NCBI GenBank assembly: GCA_902782875.1
Contig: CACZPE010000450.1
Location: 1-5,957, forward strand
Origin: an uncultured Ruminococcus sp.
GTDB taxonomy: Bacteria > Bacillota_A > Clostridia > Oscillospirales > Ruminococcaceae
Direction: 5' to 3'
DNA: 5,957 bases
Shown here: positions 4,844 through 5,957 of the stretch, one piece after another
Position numbering within the stretch: the stretch's first letter is position 1
Layout: every line of letters starts with the position of its first letter
Program-made: the position numbers and the translations under genes
Notes under the pieces: model-generated
The model's input: the letters and a program-made list of their open reading frames with translations, nothing else
Told to the model about the DNA's origin: nothing
The model's database searches: none

Positions 4844-5740
4844 TCAGCGGTTGTGTATGAGTTCTGCGCATATATCCTTTATCTTCGCACAGCCTGTCAT
4901 TCCCATGATCATAAACAGCTCGTCATTCATGGATGAGAGCTTCTTTACTGCGCCTGCGCAGCCTTCGGAGTTTATGCCCTCAAGCAGCGCCCTGCCGACG
5001 GATACGCCGTCAGCCCCGAGGGCAAGGGCCTTGAACATATCTGCCCCGGTATCGATATGACAGTCTGCGAATATCGTTACTCCCGAACCCTTCAGCGCCT
5101 CTGATATATCGGGAAGTATCATCAGGGGAGGAACTGCGGAGGGCATCCTGCCGTGATGATGGCTCACTACTATACCTTTTACGCCGCTCTCTGCGCATTT
5201 AACAGCGTCTGTTACGCTGAGCACGCCCTTTATCACAAAGGGCAGCTTTGTCTGTGAAACATAGTACTTTATATCCGCTGTACTTACAGGGGCCATTTCC
5301 ATCCCCTCTATCACGTCATAACCGCCGTTTGAGAAGATATGGTCTATATCTATTCCTGTTGCGACACAGCCGTTTTCCTGTGCATACTGCATCTGCGAGA
5401 GTATTCTGTCCCTGTCCTTGTAGGGCTTTATTATGCGGACCGTGTCAGCACCTGTGGAGAGTATAGTTGACAGGCTGTTGTCATCCTCCATGCCCACCCA
5501 GTTGAGAAGGCCGAGCTTTGCAGTCGCTCTGGCATATGCGGCAAGACCGTTTATGTCATCCTTGACAGGCGCTCTCAGATGCGAGAACGCAGGTGTCATA
5601 AGCGGAGAGGAATATTCTTTTCCGAAAAAGGAAGCCCTGAGATCGGGCTTTACCGAATCAATTATGCGCTCCTCTATGAGAAGTGAGTCGAGATAGCATC
5701 TTGTGATCTCATTTGTGTCTGCAGTGGGGAAACATATCAT
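4844..5740 (-). CDS. FMN-dependent alpha-hydroxy-acid oxidase/dehydrogenase-like protein, divergent
   Basis: A TIM-barrel flavoprotein of the glycolate oxidase/lactate dehydrogenase (LldD) superfamily, which oxidises 2-hydroxy acids to 2-oxo acids. At 298 residues it is shorter than classical members (about 350-400). The family frame is clear: the N-terminal entry (14-50), PYKDRD (106-111), FVIKG with flavin-contacting K171, SHHHGR (193-198) aligned to the classical SNHGGR with catalytic H195 and R198, and FKALALGADGVSVGR (236-250) with phosphate-site G249-R250. Several usual residues differ. The flavin-phosphate motif GGxR reads CHID (227-230). The substrate tyrosine of the LYVYKDR motif is K105. 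The region of the substrate arginine after the VDTP motif is rewritten. AAAGGAG lies 9 bases before the ATG and a promoter lies upstream. The substrate cannot be predicted. FMN binding is likely but should not be assumed. No signal peptide or membrane segment is seen. Confidence 0.82.
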   Translation of the reverse strand: MICFPTADTNEITRCYLDSLLIEERIIDSVKPDLRASFFGKEYSSPLMTPAFSHLRAPVKDDINGLAAYARATAKLGLLNWVGMEDDNSLSTILSTGADTVRIIKPYKDRDRILSQMQYAQENGCVATGIDIDHIFSNGGYDVIEGMEMAPVSTADIKYYVSQTKLPFVIKGVLSVTDAVKCAESGVKGIVVSHHHGRMPSAVPPLMILPDISEALKGSGVTIFADCHIDTGADMFKALALGADGVSVGRALLEGINSEGCAGAVKKLSSMNDELFMIMGMTGCAKIKDICAELIHNR

Positions 5741-5781
5741 ATACGTCAGCTCCTTTGTTGTTGAGTTTGTGGTATTGCCTG

Positions 5782-5799
5782 TATAACGGGTCAGTTATA
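5782..5799. promoter_or_regulatory. Operator-like dyad at the oxidase transcription start
   Basis: TATAAC (5782-5787), 6 bases, GTTATA (5794-5799) is a perfect 18-bp dyad. It touches the -10 box (5799-5804) and covers the predicted start near 5792, as a repressor site would. The regulator is unknown and no candidate is encoded beside it. Confidence 0.4.
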
Positions 5800-5827
5800 G
5801 TATATATTATTTCCGGAAAAAATGCAA
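5799..5827 (-). promoter_or_regulatory. Promoter of the alpha-hydroxy-acid oxidase-like gene
   Basis: On the minus strand TTGCAT (5827-5822), a 17-base spacer and TATACT (5804-5799) give a plausible housekeeping promoter, with a start near 5792 and a leader of about 50 bases. The -35 box overlaps the T tail of the terminator at 5817-5852, so the two genes are tightly packed. Confidence 0.55.
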
Positions 5828-5852
5828 GCCCGGCGGACAAAGCCCGCGGCTT
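5817..5852 (-). terminator. Intrinsic terminator of a minus-strand gene entering from the right
   Basis: On the minus strand AAGCC-g-CGG (5852-5844, one bulged G) pairs with CCGGGCTT (5833-5826). After GCA comes a run of six Ts (5822-5817). The direction implies a gene to the right transcribed on the minus strand and separates it from the oxidase gene. Confidence 0.6.
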
Positions 5853-5904
5853 CCTCGCTGATTTGTTTTCGGCGACGGCTGTATTTGCAGTATAGTACCG
5901 TTCA

Positions 5905-5957
5905 TCAGTCAGATGTGATATGGCAATAAACGGCTATGAATACACGTTCCGCGGGGG
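5905..5957 (-). CDS. Possible C-terminal tail of a minus-strand gene (cut by window edge)
   Basis: From 5955 leftward one minus-strand frame reads PAERVFIAVYCHITSD and ends at a TGA (5907-5905), 52 bases before the terminator hairpin. A second minus frame stops at 5911-5909. Only the terminator's orientation favours a minus-strand gene. Sixteen residues are too few to recognise a family. A plus-strand start (ATG at 5920, MAINGYEYTF) is the competing reading. Confidence 0.22.
   Translation of the reverse strand, partial: PAERVFIAVYCHITSD

Noticed and set aside
5920..5957. Plus-strand gene starting at ATG 5920 (MAINGYEYTF)
   Set aside because: There is no Shine-Dalgarno upstream, only a weak TATAGT box at 5891-5896, and the nearby terminator points to a minus-strand gene instead. 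Only 12 codons are visible, so it remains undecided.

Overview
The window looks like a chromosomal segment from a Gram-positive gut or rumen Clostridium relative, most likely a Ruminococcus-like member of the Oscillospiraceae. This rests on Firmicutes-type signals (AAAGGAG-type Shine-Dalgarno sites, TTGACT-N17-TATAAT promoters), frequent ATA isoleucine codons in moderately GC-rich genes, AT-rich spacers, and the protein families present. The genus is an inference from style, not from a marker gene.

Left half (1-3343): a sugar-acid catabolism locus. A LacI-family regulator (966 down to 1, cut by the left edge) is transcribed divergently from an aldolase-kinase pair. The aldolase (1214-2173) is KDPG aldolase with an extra C-terminal VOC/glyoxalase-like domain. 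The kinase (2250-3281) is 2-keto-3-deoxygluconate kinase. Together the two enzymes carry out KDG + ATP to KDPG, then KDPG to pyruvate + glyceraldehyde-3-phosphate, the shared end of hexuronate, pectin and alginate breakdown. The 247-bp divergent spacer has a good promoter in each direction, two near-identical 17-bp operators 172 bp apart (one over each transcription start region), and a large nested AT-rich dyad midway between the promoters. A hairpin with a weak T tract follows the kinase.

Middle (3368-4541): two minus-strand genes, endonuclease III (nth) and, 22 bp downstream, a SUKH-3-like immunity-type protein with no visible toxin partner. The 302-bp spacer above nth holds a GC-rich structured element with a plausible promoter at one end and a strong intrinsic terminator at the other. 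It is a candidate small RNA, leader attenuator or dispersed repeat, and two inverted repeats lie beside it.

Right (4844-5957): a minus-strand FMN-dependent alpha-hydroxy-acid oxidase-like protein that keeps the core catalytic Lys/His/Arg but has changed several substrate and flavin-phosphate positions. It has its own promoter with an operator-like dyad and a hairpin after its stop. A terminator at 5817-5852 suggests another minus-strand gene entering from the right edge.

I see no CRISPR array, transposase, tRNA, rRNA or phage gene. Most of the window is ordinary. The parts most worth a second look are the candidate RNA upstream of nth, the aldolase-VOC fusion, the divergent oxidase, and the two-operator/nested-dyad control region.
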